A DNA stretch of 64,000 nt from Vibrio gallaecicus. Its GTDB lineage: Bacteria; Pseudomonadota; Gammaproteobacteria; Enterobacterales; Vibrionaceae. The DNA lies in the NCBI RefSeq assembly GCF_024347495.1, contig NZ_AP025491.1, forward strand, positions 868,001-932,000, given 5' to 3'. The translations under genes were made by a program, and so were the position numbers. Of this stretch, positions 1-9,738 are shown piece by piece. Position 1 is the first letter of the stretch. The number at the start of each line of letters is the position of its first letter. Below the pieces are notes generated by a model. It saw only the letters and a program-made list of their open reading frames with translations, searched no databases and was not told the origin of the DNA.

Positions 1-500
1 TTTACAACGCTGCGGCGGCTCTAGATGTGCCAGTACGTGAGATAGCACAACACTTTGATTCTATGACCATCTGCCTTTCTAAGGGGCTAGGCGCTCCTAT
101 CGGCTCTTTACTGCTTGGTAGCAAAGAGTACATTGCGAAAGCGCGTCGATTAAGAAAGATGTTAGGTGGTGGCATGAGACAAGCTGGTATCCTAGCCGCA
201 GCAGGGAAAATCGCATTAACGGATCACGTGGGACAACTTAAAGTTGACCACGAAAACTCTAAGAAACTTGCGATTGGATTAAGTCAATTAGAAGGCTTCT
301 CTGTCAATCCTGATTTTGTTCAGACCAACATTGTTTTTGCAAAACTTGATGAAACGGTTGATATCTCACGTATCTCGCAAGAATTAAGCGAGGAAGGCAT
401 TACGATTACACCAGGCAACCCCATTCGATTTGTTACTCACAGGGATATTAGCTCTGAAGACATTTCCACATTTTTAGATTCACTCTCTAAAAAACTTTAG
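1..500 (+). CDS. ltaE: L-threonine aldolase, 3' part (low-specificity type)
   Basis: The reading frame is open from the window edge (codons start at base 3), so the N-terminus lies outside. The enzyme is a PLP-dependent aldolase that splits threonine or allo-threonine into glycine and acetaldehyde in the cytoplasm. The visible part has the PLP-lysine region (SMTICLSKGLGAPIGS), the following RRLRKMLGGGMRQAG stretch, and a normal C-terminal domain. A strong terminator follows 10 bases after the stop. It is an ordinary chromosomal gene, not a cassette. The family call is firm; preference between threonine isomers cannot be read from the sequence. Confidence 0.9.
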   Translation, partial: YNAAAALDVPVREIAQHFDSMTICLSKGLGAPIGSLLLGSKEYIAKARRLRKMLGGGMRQAGILAAAGKIALTDHVGQLKVDHENSKKLAIGLSQLEGFSVNPDFVQTNIVFAKLDETVDISRISQELSEEGITITPGNPIRFVTHRDISSEDISTFLDSLSKKL

Positions 501-510
501 CCTATTCAAA

Positions 511-547
511 AAAGAAGTGTGGCTCATGAAACCACACTTCTTTTCCT
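511..547 (+). terminator. Rho-independent terminator of ltaE
   Basis: A perfect 12-bp stem (511-522 with 532-543) with a 9-base loop, followed by a T-rich tail, just after the ltaE stop. Confidence 0.9.
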
Positions 548-976
548 TTAGCATTAGTCACACTTCATTGATGATGCACTCTACTCCACTAGCAACTAAG
601 ACCCAATCAGATCTAATACCTCCTCTTGAGCATCCGCCTATACACAAGCTAGTAGCGCTAGCCTACTCATGCTTCATGCCTAATAATTTAATTATCGTTG
701 TACAGCTAAAAACGACTAATGAAACATCGTCAAGAATGAACATGAATTATTTTCATATTGAATGTTAATTAAAACCATTATTAACCATAAGCGTAAGCAC
801 GTATAAAAGTCATTCAGCCTGATATCTAAAAGTATTATTAGTTCTTAACAGCTCATCAAGTAAGAATAATTAATATATATCAGGGCTGACTGGGAAGTTA
901 AAAATAAAATAAAACACCCGGTATTAGTTAGGAAAACACTCAGCTTTTATATCAGGAAATAGGATACCATCTCACT
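548..976. other. Gene-free leader upstream of mesX
   Basis: About 430 AT-rich bases. A reading frame here (517-768) starts inside the ltaE terminator and resembles nothing, so I do not call it. An imperfect inverted repeat (cagcctgatat at 815-825 and atatcagggctg at 877-888) and a third atatcagg near 950 lie in front of mesX. They could be regulatory. I see no clear MetJ box and no riboswitch that I recognise. Confidence 0.4.
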
Positions 977-1951
977 ATGAATAATGACTTCAATTTTACA
1001 ATTAAGAGCCTTAGCCTTGATGAAAATTACCACCCTTCAGACAACACTCGTATCACAACTAACTTTGCAAATTTAGCAAGAGGCGAAAGCCGTAAAGAGA
1101 ACTTGAGAAACGCTCTTAAGATGATTGACAATAGTTTCAACGCGTTGGCAAGTTGGGACAACCCGAAAGGCGATCGTTACTCAGTTGAACTTGAGATCAT
1201 TTCTGTTGATATGGACATCCAGGATGGTGGTGAAACATTCCCTTCAATTGAAGTATTAAAAACAAACATCCTTGATCATAAAACAAATGAACGTATAGAA
1301 GGTATCGTAGGAAATAATTTCTCTTCTTATGTTCGAGATTATGATTTCAGTGTATTGCTGTTAGATCATAATAAAGAGCAACCTAAATTTAGTATTCCTG
1401 ATGACTTTGGTGTTCTTCACGGGAAACTCTTTAAGTATTTCGTCAACTCAAAAACTTATAAAGAAAATTTTAAGAAGCCACCTGTAATTTGCTTAAGCGT
1501 TTCAGATAATAAAACATACTACCGAACGGAAAACCAACACCCTGTATTAGGTTTTGAATATCAACCGAATGAATCTTCTTTAACTGAGCAATATTTCAAA
1601 AAAATGGGGCTAGAAGTTCGTTACTTTATGCCACCAAACAGTGTTGCTCCTCTGGCATTTTATTTCTTCGGTGATTTACTCAACGATTACTCTAACCTAG
1701 AGCTAATCAGTACCATCAGCACCATGGGGACATTCCAAAAAATCTATCGTCCTGAGATTTATAACGCTAATGCTGTGGCGGGAAATTGCTACCAACCAAA
1801 CTTGAAGAACTTAGATCATTCGTTAACTCAAATCGTTTATGACCGAGAAGAACGCGGCAAGTTAGCCATTGAGCAAGGAAAGTTTGCAGAAGAGAACTTT
1901 ATCAAGCCATACCAAACGGTTCTTGAGCAGTGGTCTGCTAATTACGCCTAA
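977..1951 (+). CDS. mesX: MesX, partner of folate-independent methionine synthase (DUF1852)
   Basis: The 324-residue protein fits the DUF1852 family in length and in its fixed position in front of a core-MetE protein. In published work on folate-independent methionine synthases, MesX is required together with MesD for methionine synthesis in aerobic bacteria; its own chemistry is not settled. The start ATG follows an AGGA about 10 bases upstream. The next gene begins 29 bases after the stop, so the two form an operon. The call rests on family resemblance plus the neighbour. Confidence 0.85.
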   Translation: MNNDFNFTIKSLSLDENYHPSDNTRITTNFANLARGESRKENLRNALKMIDNSFNALASWDNPKGDRYSVELEIISVDMDIQDGGETFPSIEVLKTNILDHKTNERIEGIVGNNFSSYVRDYDFSVLLLDHNKEQPKFSIPDDFGVLHGKLFKYFVNSKTYKENFKKPPVICLSVSDNKTYYRTENQHPVLGFEYQPNESSLTEQYFKKMGLEVRYFMPPNSVAPLAFYFFGDLLNDYSNLELISTISTMGTFQKIYRPEIYNANAVAGNCYQPNLKNLDHSLTQIVYDREERGKLAIEQGKFAEENFIKPYQTVLEQWSANYA

Positions 1952-1980
1952 TATTAAACTTAACGATAGTAGTATTTATT

Positions 1981-3009
1981 ATGAAAACATTATTACCGAC
2001 TTCAACGGCTGGCAGCTTACCTAAACCCTCTTGGCTTGCACAACCTGAAACACTTTGGTCTCCTTGGAAATTACAAGGCGAAGAATTAACAGACGGAAAA
2101 CACGACGCTTTAAAGGTGTCATTACAAGAGCAGCAACACGCTGGCATTGACATCGTTAGTGACGGTGAACAGACACGCCAACATTTTGTAACCACCTTCA
2201 TCGAACACCTCAACGGTGTGGATTTTGAGAAACGAAAAACAGTAAAAATTCGTGACCGTTACGATGCTAGTGTTCCTAGCGTTATCGGCCCTGTTTCTAG
2301 ACAAAAATCTGTGTTTGTGGAAGATGCAAAATTCTTAAGGAAGCAAACGAAACAACCTATAAAGTGGGCTTTACCTGGTCCTATGACGATGATAGACACA
2401 CTTTATGATGATCATTACAAAAGCCGTGAAAAATTAGCTTGGGAATTTGCCAAGATCCTTAATCAAGAGGCCAAGGAATTAGAAGCGGCTGGCGTTGATA
2501 TCATTCAGTTCGATGAGCCTGCTTTTAATGTATTTTTTGATGAAGTCAATGACTGGGGAATCGCATGCCTAGAAAGAGCAATCGAAGGGCTTAAGTGTGA
2601 AACAGCAGTCCATATTTGTTATGGCTACGGTATCAAAGCCAATACCGATTGGAAAAACACCTTGGGGACAGAATGGAGACAGTACGAAGAAGTATTTCCT
2701 AAACTTCAACAATCTAATATAGATATCATCTCTCTAGAGTGTCACAACTCTCACGTGCCAATTGAGCTACTCGAACTCATTCGAGGGAAAAAAGTAATGG
2801 TAGGTGCTATTGATGTGGCTACTAATACAATTGAAACCCCTGAAGAAGTGGCTGATACCCTCAGAAAAGTACTTAAATTTGTAGATGCAGAAAATTTATA
2901 CCCTTGTACTAACTGTGGGATGGCTCCTCTACCACGCGCGATCGCAACAGCAAAACTAAATGCATTAAGCGCTGGCGCTGAAATAGTTCGAAATGAGCTA
3001 TCTTCCTAA
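1981..3009 (+). CDS. mesD: MesD, core-MetE methionine synthase
   Basis: At 342 residues this is only the catalytic C-terminal barrel of cobalamin-independent methionine synthase; the N-terminal folate-binding half of MetE is absent. The expected zinc ligands are visible: H211 and C213 (AVHICYG), E253 (SLECHNS) and C312 (NCGM). The N-terminal motif STAGSLPKP is typical of the family. With MesX it is expected to methylate homocysteine using a donor other than methyl-tetrahydrofolate. It sits directly downstream of mesX and ends at a hairpin shared with the convergent hydrolase gene. Confidence 0.88.
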   Translation: MKTLLPTSTAGSLPKPSWLAQPETLWSPWKLQGEELTDGKHDALKVSLQEQQHAGIDIVSDGEQTRQHFVTTFIEHLNGVDFEKRKTVKIRDRYDASVPSVIGPVSRQKSVFVEDAKFLRKQTKQPIKWALPGPMTMIDTLYDDHYKSREKLAWEFAKILNQEAKELEAAGVDIIQFDEPAFNVFFDEVNDWGIACLERAIEGLKCETAVHICYGYGIKANTDWKNTLGTEWRQYEEVFPKLQQSNIDIISLECHNSHVPIELLELIRGKKVMVGAIDVATNTIETPEEVADTLRKVLKFVDAENLYPCTNCGMAPLPRAIATAKLNALSAGAEIVRNELSS

Positions 3010-3020
3010 AATTCGTTCTT

Positions 3021-3059
3021 TAACATGCATTAGTGCCAGTTTGACACTGATGCATGTTA
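3021..3059. terminator. Bidirectional hairpin between convergent genes
   Basis: A 15-bp stem (3021-3035 with 3045-3059, one G-T pair) and a 9-base loop sit between the mesD stop and the stop of the minus-strand hydrolase. There is no strong T-run on either side. Confidence 0.7.
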
Positions 3060-3078
3060 GGTATTTAAATACTGAGCA

Positions 3079-3954
3079 TTATTCTTTCACTGGGTAGTGT
3101 AGCTCTATAAAATCAAAGATATCTTGCCAACTTCTTCTATGGACATCATGAGTTGAACGGTATGAAAGGTGCTGAAAAGGGTAACTATATTGATTTGCTT
3201 CAAGCCTAGACATGATTCTCTCAGACATTTCTTTGGAGGGCCAAACATAATCATGCGTTGCTGACGTCAGTAAAATTGCGGCCGAACTTCTTTCTACGGG
3301 AATAAAGGCTGATTCAACCAACTTTGTATCATGTATTACACTATACCAAGGCTCATAACTGCCTAATAACTGGTTACAGATATGAGGTATGTCTTTTCCA
3401 GCCCATGTCCATGCTGCTTGGCAAGGATCCGTTTTTATCAACTCTATCCAATCTTTTTCTGTTCGGTTTCTATCATAAGAGCCCCAAGCATATGCACTTG
3501 GCACGCCCGCAACAGCTAGATCAATTATTTCAAATTTACTTGCAAGCAGCAGAGCAAGTTCACCACCTCGACTCACGCCATAAACTGCTATTGTGTTTTT
3601 CTTTAGGTCAGGTTGCTTCTGTACCCACCGAAATGCATCACCAAAGTATTCAAGTGGCACACGATTAAGTGCCTGAGGGGTTACTTTTGACTGACTATTG
3701 AAATCAAAATAAGTTAAGGCAAGTACCGCATACCCACGTTCAACAAGCATTTCAACACTTTGTTTAACTACCGCACTATCAGAAAAATCACCGCCACCGG
3801 AGCCTCCCCACATTGCAACAACAGGCTGTTCTTTCTTCCCATCAGTGTAATATAAAGTACCGATTAAGGTGGGATCATCAATGACTCTTTCCGACATTGC
3901 TATGCATTTAAAAGAAACGATGGCTATAAACGCCATAAGAATAACTTTATACAT
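3079..3954 (-). CDS. Secreted alpha/beta hydrolase, BAAT C-terminal-like
   Basis: This 291-residue protein begins with a hydrophobic signal segment (residues 1-20) and so is probably exported. It has an alpha/beta hydrolase core with oxyanion region WGGSGGG (49-55), nucleophile S128 in GVSRGG, acid D235 in SATHDYVWPS and likely histidine H262. This layout matches the C-terminal domain of bile acid-CoA:amino acid N-acyltransferase and acyl-CoA thioesterases. The natural substrate is not predictable. It converges on mesD. Confidence 0.8.
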   Translation of the reverse strand: MYKVILMAFIAIVSFKCIAMSERVIDDPTLIGTLYYTDGKKEQPVVAMWGGSGGGDFSDSAVVKQSVEMLVERGYAVLALTYFDFNSQSKVTPQALNRVPLEYFGDAFRWVQKQPDLKKNTIAVYGVSRGGELALLLASKFEIIDLAVAGVPSAYAWGSYDRNRTEKDWIELIKTDPCQAAWTWAGKDIPHICNQLLGSYEPWYSVIHDTKLVESAFIPVERSSAAILLTSATHDYVWPSKEMSERIMSRLEANQYSYPFQHLSYRSTHDVHRRSWQDIFDFIELHYPVKE

Positions 3955-4426
3955 TTATCCTCTCCTTTGAATATAAGATTTTCTAAGTCATAACGGCTAT
4001 AACTTGTATAAAATCTATTTAAACCAACCACTAAACTGCTTTTGGTTAGAAAATATCATTGGTAAGGATTCAACTTAAACTATGCTTATAAAGTATGCGT
4101 TTCAAGTCTCTTAATGAGTCTTTAGATGCTTTATAACATGCAAAGCACTTTAAGTTGTTAAACAATAACACTGAAAAATTGATTTCAGAGTAGTAAAACC
4201 TATATTGACGTAGCCTACATTCAAAAATGTAAGTCACCACAAGTTAGGCAAGTAAACGATATATGAAGGATAAGAATTCGTTCAACACTCCTCAAAGTAG
4301 ATCAATATTTACAATTTTAAAGCAACTTTATCTTACTTTTTGAATAGCTAAACTTTGAGTTTGAAAAAATAGCCAAATCTGGTGGTCGTTATGATAATGG
4401 AAATAAAGATATACAATATAAATAAA
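3955..4426. other. Intergenic stretch without recognisable gene
   Basis: About 470 AT-rich bases between the upstream side of the hydrolase gene and the end of the lipoprotein gene. I see no reading frame with a ribosome-binding site and no clear RNA gene. Confidence 0.5.
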
Positions 4427-4449
4427 CACGTACATTAAACTTGTACGTG
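4427..4449 (-). terminator. Terminator of the small lipoprotein gene
   Basis: An 8-bp stem (cacgtaca at 4427-4434, tgtacgtg at 4442-4449). On the minus strand it is followed by a T-rich tail, 16 bases after the stop of the lipoprotein gene. Confidence 0.7.
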
Positions 4450-4464
4450 CTTGAGAAACTCTAC

Positions 4465-4857
4465 TTATAAACAGGCAGCAGCGTTCCAGGGACCAAATTT
4501 TTGCCTATGAGATTCATCAATAAGCGTATATTCAATCCCAACACCAGATTCACGAATCGCTGCAAAAAAACCTTCATCACTAGTGCATAGTTGCTCATGC
4601 AAACGTTTACCTGGCACCCCCCACATATATCGGCTGTCACGATCCGCTTTAATTTCAATTTTTAATAATGCCTGATCTTCAACAAATACAGCAGAAAGGT
4701 TTTCTTCTTGGTTGAGTTTACTAGTAGCCTCATACAAATTACCTATCAAAAGTTCTGATAATTTATTAGGTGTATAAACGTACCCTTCTTTAGGCCCTGT
4801 TGTTGCACACCCAACTAAAGACATAGCTAAAACTATGCAAGGTAACTTCACTTTCAT
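4465..4857 (-). CDS. Small putative lipoprotein
   Basis: A 130-residue protein with a lipoprotein signal: positively charged start MKVK, hydrophobic core, lipobox LVGC with Cys17. It should be lipidated and anchored in the envelope. The mature part has no domain I recognise; it contains a pair of cysteines (QLCTSDEG and the C-terminal AACL). The gene is monocistronic with its own terminator and lies outside the array. Confidence 0.75.
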   Translation of the reverse strand: MKVKLPCIVLAMSLVGCATTGPKEGYVYTPNKLSELLIGNLYEATSKLNQEENLSAVFVEDQALLKIEIKADRDSRYMWGVPGKRLHEQLCTSDEGFFAAIRESGVGIEYTLIDESHRQKFGPWNAAACL

Positions 4858-5291
4858 TTTAATAACTCTTATTGATTATATAAACTGGCATGATATTTAT
4901 ATCTAATAAAATTACAATCTCGAAGTGCTGAATATTGAGCCCGATCAGATAAACACAACAAAGTACAAAAAATTCAGTAATTTACAGAACATCGCACGAT
5001 TATTTCCACCTAGATAAGTGAAGAGCTTTCCCATACATATCGCAATGTTTTCTTTATCTTCAAATTGGAAAACACACCCAATGATGAAGATTTTATCTGA
5101 GGCAGATCCTTGAAGTCAGAGTTTATAACAACTTTAATCGACTAAGTAATTGATTGTTATAACTAAAATCAGTATGGTTAACAATTATTAATAGCACAGT
5201 ATCATGATTAATTATCCGAATTATCATTAAAGACAGTTTTAATAAATAATTTTGGTAATAAAAGAATTTAAGCATTTAAATTTCGAGTTGT
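4858..5291. other. Intergenic stretch without recognisable gene
   Basis: About 430 AT-rich bases upstream of the lipoprotein gene. It should contain that gene's promoter; I cannot point to convincing -35/-10 boxes. Confidence 0.5.
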
Positions 5292-5924
5292 TTATATACT
5301 AATATCCAGATAATTTTCCACCATTGGATTCTCAACGATCAACCAAACACTGACAGCCAGCAAACAGCATGCATAGAAATAATTTAGCCCTTTCTCATAT
5401 AATGGATCATCTGAAACTCGTGATAAAACATCACCCATCGAAACCCATATAAAATGTATTGATATATTTAACAAAGCCAGCCAAGTGATTAAAATATATA
5501 TACCCTTATCTCCAAAAGCCTCCTGTGATGATTCAGTAAACAAAGAGAACATCAGGAAAACCATCAACCAGCCTTTACTATTTAATACTTGAATGAGTAA
5601 ACCATCAAAAAATCCAAGTTCGGTAGTCATACTTTTTTCTTTAGCCGAATTCATACGAATAAACTTAACGGCAACGTAGACTAAATAAATCGAACCTAGC
5701 ATTTGTAAACTACTCATCACCTCTAGATAGTTTTTTACAAACCCTCCTAAACCAAAGCCTATGATGATAGATTTAAGAATAAATACACTATCTATACCAG
5801 CAATTAACGGTATCGAACGTTTAACTCCAACACTAGCACCAGACGCCGCAAACACAATATTTGCCGGACCAGGACTAAACACCAATGGAAACATTACTCC
5901 CAACCAAATTATAAATAAACTCAT
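5292..5924 (-). CDS. LysE/RhtB-family exporter
   Basis: A 210-residue inner-membrane protein with about six hydrophobic segments and the family's N-terminal motif SPGPANIVF (residues 18-26). Members export amino acids or related metabolites by proton exchange. The gene lies 69 bases downstream of an AraC-type regulator on the same strand, a common pairing in which the regulator controls the exporter. The substrate cannot be read from the sequence. Confidence 0.85.
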   Translation of the reverse strand: MSLFIIWLGVMFPLVFSPGPANIVFAASGASVGVKRSIPLIAGIDSVFILKSIIIGFGLGGFVKNYLEVMSSLQMLGSIYLVYVAVKFIRMNSAKEKSMTTELGFFDGLLIQVLNSKGWLMVFLMFSLFTESSQEAFGDKGIYILITWLALLNISIHFIWVSMGDVLSRVSDDPLYEKGLNYFYACCLLAVSVWLIVENPMVENYLDISI

Positions 5925-5993
5925 ACGATTCCCTTAACTAAAAGAAAAAATTTTAGCCAAACAAATTGTATCGGTCTTGTACAAAATTGAAGG

Positions 5994-6800
5994 TTAACTA
6001 ATTCTATTTAAGTAGTTTGATGGGGAAATACCATACGCCTTTTTAAAATTACGAGTAAAATGGCTTTGATCGTAAAAACCACAAGCAAGAGAGGTTTCAA
6101 CACAACTTAAACCTTTAGAAAGTAAATTTTTTGCATGCTTAACTTTTGTCAAAAGTAAATATTGATGTGGTGTAATTCCAAAAATGGCTTTAAAACTTTT
6201 GATTAGCTGGAATTTTGAGCAATTTGAAATGATTTCTAATTCAGATAATGAAGGATTATATTCGAAATTATCCTGTATAAAATCTCTCGCGAGATAGCTA
6301 CTTTTGGTGCAGATAGTATGAATTGTTTCTTTTTTAGCTCCACCATATTGCTTAAATAACGTTTCAATAGATAAGGTAAATAGAGACTCTTTAGTTAACT
6401 TAAATGACGATTCTTCTAACGACATATGTAGTTGGAGTAAAATTTTAAAAAGACATTCGTCATAAATGATTGGACTATCGATAATTGGATCAATTGGAAT
6501 ATCACGGTTCGCAAATTGGTTGTTAAGCTCCTCCAAATTAAAATAAAACATCCTATATCGCCAACCACTCGGTGAACCAGCGAAGCCAGTATGAACTTCA
6601 GATGGATTAATTGCCACGATATGACGTTTGGGTATAACAAGGTTTTTACCACGATAGTATAACCCTTCTGCACCTTCCTCTATTACTCCAATGGCTAACT
6701 CTTCATGCCAATGTTTAGTAAATTCAAATTTTGTATAACTTGCAGAAAGAAGCTCTACACCTTTGAACGTTTCATTCGTCCAAATCTTAGATTTTTCCAA
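5994..6800 (-). CDS. AraC-family transcription regulator
   Basis: At 268 residues it has the usual two parts: an N-terminal cupin-like sensing domain (HWHEELAIGVIEEG near residues 30-43, VAINPSEVHTG near 62-72) and a C-terminal double helix-turn-helix (about 170-268) with the typical end ACGFYDQSHFTRNFKKAYG. It is upstream of the LysE exporter on the same strand and probably regulates it in response to an exported metabolite. Confidence 0.88.
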   Translation of the reverse strand: MEKSKIWTNETFKGVELLSASYTKFEFTKHWHEELAIGVIEEGAEGLYYRGKNLVIPKRHIVAINPSEVHTGFAGSPSGWRYRMFYFNLEELNNQFANRDIPIDPIIDSPIIYDECLFKILLQLHMSLEESSFKLTKESLFTLSIETLFKQYGGAKKETIHTICTKSSYLARDFIQDNFEYNPSLSELEIISNCSKFQLIKSFKAIFGITPHQYLLLTKVKHAKNLLSKGLSCVETSLACGFYDQSHFTRNFKKAYGISPSNYLNRIS

Positions 6801-7333
6801 AGTTTCTCCCTTCTAGGCTAACTAAATTTAAAATACGAGTCGTCCTTCTATACCTATACGTCTTTGTTATTTTCCTTTAACCTTTAAAACACAATTAAGT
6901 CTCTGACAACACTACTATATAAACTCACACTTAGCATAGATTCTTTGATTACATAACCATATCAATACTGTGCCCCATCATGTTCACCAATATTATTCAC
7001 AACATAATCTGTTACTTTTATGAAAGACCTGTTTAAACCAATAAACTTTCAACACTTGTATAGTGCTCTAAATATTTTTTAGGAATTACAACTAACTTCC
7101 ACCAGCGTTCCCACGTTTAAAGGCAATTGCATAAACGTGGAGTACCCGATCTAAAGTACCACCTCTAAAAATCATGAGGACAAAAGCCTGTCGTTTCTTT
7201 CACCCGTTGGAGTTGACGAGGAGAGCGGCGAACAATTTCAAAAATTTTTAAACACTGTGAATACAGTTTAAGTTTGAGATTATTTTTTCAACTATTTTAT
7301 TCTATTCAACCACTTTTTGTTCAACTAAGAGTG
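6801..7333. other. Gene-free junction between chromosome and array
   Basis: About 530 bases between the AraC gene and the first IS copy. It holds a 9-bp hairpin (7111-7119 with 7132-7140) whose loop contains the palindrome gcaattgc, followed by a less AT-rich stretch to about 7230. I recognise no gene, no attC core and no known riboswitch here. The original chromosome-array boundary is probably hidden at or inside the IS. Confidence 0.5.
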
Positions 7334-8387
7334 GGCTTTGTTGCGTAATTCATTGGAACTAAACCTAAAACCTACGATCTGATCAGCTACATTCACTCCC
7401 TCTCGTAGCCCTATGCCTAAACCTCGTTACAAAACAACCAACTGGAAGCAATACAACCAATCACTCATTAACCGCGGTTCTTTGACCTTTTGGATTGATG
7501 AAGAAGCGATAAGTGGCTGGACGCAAAGCAAACAGAATAAGCGCGGGAGGCCTCGTCGGTTCAGTGATTTAGCTATCACGACAGCCCTCATGGTGAAACG
7601 AGTTTTTTCTATGCCATTAAGAGCGCTGCAAGGTTTTATCAACTCGATATTTAGGTTAGCCCATGTACCGTTAAGTTGTCCGCATTACACCTGCATCAGT
7701 CGTAGAGCCAAGCAAGTTGAGGTCTCACTTAAGACAAAAACGAGAGGTACGATACAACATCTAGCTATTGATGCGACTGGCCTTAAGGTTTATGGCGAAG
7801 GTGAATGGAAAGTCAAAAAACACGGGACAGATGGCAAACGTAGAGTCTGGCGAAAACTTCATATTGCCGTGGATACAAACACTCATGAAATTATTGCAGC
7901 CGAGCTAAGTCTATCGACAGTTACAGATGGAGAAGTACTCCCGAATATACTGAAACAAACTCGCCGAAGTATCCACGAGGTGTCTGGTGATGGCGCTTAT
8001 GATACGAGAGCATGTCACGATGCAATTAAGATTAAGCGAGCCGTTGCGCTTATTCCTCCAAGAGAAGGGGCTGCCTTCTGGGAGCGGGGTCATCCCCGAA
8101 ATCTCGCAGTAGGTTGCCAGAAGTTATATGGCTCAAATAAGTATTGGAAAGAGCGGTATGGTTACCACAAACGCTCCCTCTCAGAAACAGCGATGTATCG
8201 AGTTAAACAGTTACTTGGTGGTCGTTTAAGTTTAAGACATTACAATGCACAAGTGGGAGAAACTTACGCGATGATAAAAGCGTTGAACAAGCTCACTGGG
8301 TTAGGTATGCCTGAAACTTGCCGTATTGACTAAGAAACGCACGATACGGGGCTGCTCTGTCTCTAAACTGAATTACGCAACAAAGCC
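7334..8387 (+). mobile_element. IS5-family (IS903-like) element, copy A
   Basis: A 1054-bp element bounded by 19-bp perfect inverted repeats (ggctttgttgcgtaattca at each end). It encodes one transposase. The 9 bases flanking each side (ctaagagtg and tatcgcagc) do not match, so no target duplication remains. Its right end cuts into the MATE gene. It is inverted relative to copy B, and the two transposases are identical. Confidence 0.93.
7413..8333 (+). CDS. IS5-family transposase (copy A)
   Basis: A 306-residue DDE transposase for cut-and-paste movement of this element. The catalytic residues are D120 (LAIDATGLK), D193 (SGDGAYD) and E258. The Y-(2)-R-(3)-E-(6)-K signature is complete: Y251, R254, E258, K265. 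Length and terminal repeats fit the IS903 group. The reading frame is intact, so the element could be active. Confidence 0.95.
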   Translation: MPKPRYKTTNWKQYNQSLINRGSLTFWIDEEAISGWTQSKQNKRGRPRRFSDLAITTALMVKRVFSMPLRALQGFINSIFRLAHVPLSCPHYTCISRRAKQVEVSLKTKTRGTIQHLAIDATGLKVYGEGEWKVKKHGTDGKRRVWRKLHIAVDTNTHEIIAAELSLSTVTDGEVLPNILKQTRRSIHEVSGDGAYDTRACHDAIKIKRAVALIPPREGAAFWERGHPRNLAVGCQKLYGSNKYWKERYGYHKRSLSETAMYRVKQLLGGRLSLRHYNAQVGETYAMIKALNKLTGLGMPETCRID

Positions 8388-9579
8388 TATCGCAGCACAA
8401 GTAGCATGGTTAAATGTTGGATATGAAGTACTTAGTGAAGCTTTATTAGTTCCATTGTCATATATATTAGGCAAGTCTTTATCGGATAGTGTTAATTTTA
8501 ACTATAAGGGTAAAGAAGCCTTAAAAATCATACTGTCTAGCTATTTTTTAGTAACGCTCTTTGTTATCACTTTTACAGAAAATTTAGTTCTTGCTATGCA
8601 ACAACAGAAAGAGTTGTTTGATGCTACAGTGGCTTATATTAGGCTTGAATCATTAGCAATATTTATTTCAAGTATATATGCTTTTTTTTCATTGGTTCTT
8701 GTTTTGAAAAATGAGAAAAAAACGATATATAAGTTGTTGTCTATACAAGTACTGTTAATGATTTTTTGCGATAGTTTATTAGTCAGTCAATTACCATTTC
8801 CCCTGAATTTTGGTGTCAATGGTGTAGCATTTAGCAATATTATTGTTAATTCATTATTAGCTGCTGTTACAGCGATATACTTTGTTAAGTCTGGTTTATT
8901 TTCTAGCTCTTCTAAAGAACATACACGACAGAATACATGGATTAAAGAGTGGGCAAAAATAGGGTGGAAGTCAGGTTTAGAGTCGTTTGTTCGTAATACT
9001 GCATTCATTGTTATGATTTTACAACTAGTGAATGAGGTTCAGCAGGCAGGTACATACTGGGTAGCAAACCAATTTATTTGGGGGTGGTTGTTACTTCCAG
9101 TATTAGCTTTGGGTAAGTTGGTTACGCAAGATGCCGCTACAAATAATGGTCTATCAAAAGTGAGAGTTCAGAGCTACCTTGGGTTAACTGTTGGAATTGT
9201 TCTTGTCTGGATAACAACATCACCAATGTGGAGTGGATTTATATCTAATGTGATGGGTATTGAAGACCCTAGTGGTATCATTGATCTAGTGTGGTTATTA
9301 GTAGCTTTTTATATCGTATTTAGTCTGAATAACGTTATTGATAGTTACTTCTATGGTATTGGTCGTACAGACCTAATGCTCTATCAATCGTTAATAGTAA
9401 ACAGCTTATTCTATGGTAGTGCTTTTGTGTGTTACCAAGTCGGCATGTTTACCCCTAACCTTGAAACTATTAGTTTAATGTTTGGTGTAGGAATGACAGT
9501 TGATGCCATCATTACATGGCTGCTGTATCACATACATCATAACCGAAAGAATGATGCTTCTATTCTTGTCACAGTGTAG
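8388..9579 (+). pseudogene. MATE-family efflux transporter, 5' end removed by IS
   Basis: The remaining 397 codons encode a polytopic membrane protein resembling MATE cation-coupled drug/metabolite exporters, with about ten hydrophobic segments. The N-terminus (about one to two helices) is missing because IS copy A ends here. Translation could only start from a TTG inside the IS end (8326), which would add MTKKRTIRGCSVSK... in frame. The gene is followed by attC1, so it was a cassette gene. Function after truncation is doubtful. Confidence 0.75.
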
Positions 9580-9587
9580 TGTAAAAA

Positions 9588-9715
9588 ACATAACAAAGCA
9601 TTTAAGACGGATTCCCAACGCTCGGCATTTTAGGTTTGCTTCAGTTTCAGTGTTTACGGCACAATACTTTAGGTTTGGTGGTCTGCGTTGTTCACCACTT
9701 AATGCGGCGTTATGC
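9588..9715 (+). repeat. attC1 (class I, inverted orientation)
   Basis: Core acataac ... gttatgc. First of three attC sites pointing right; follows the MATE remnant. Confidence 0.92.
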
Positions 9716-9738
9716 CGCTATAAGAAAATGGAGGATAT

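Noticed and set aside
517..768. 83-residue frame after ltaE
   Set aside because: It begins inside the terminator hairpin, has no ribosome-binding site and unnatural composition.
7081..7240. Cyclic-di-GMP or guanidine riboswitch
   Set aside because: A gaggacaaaagcc stretch looks faintly similar, but the conserved cores and the helix order do not fit, and the nearest downstream gene is the IS.
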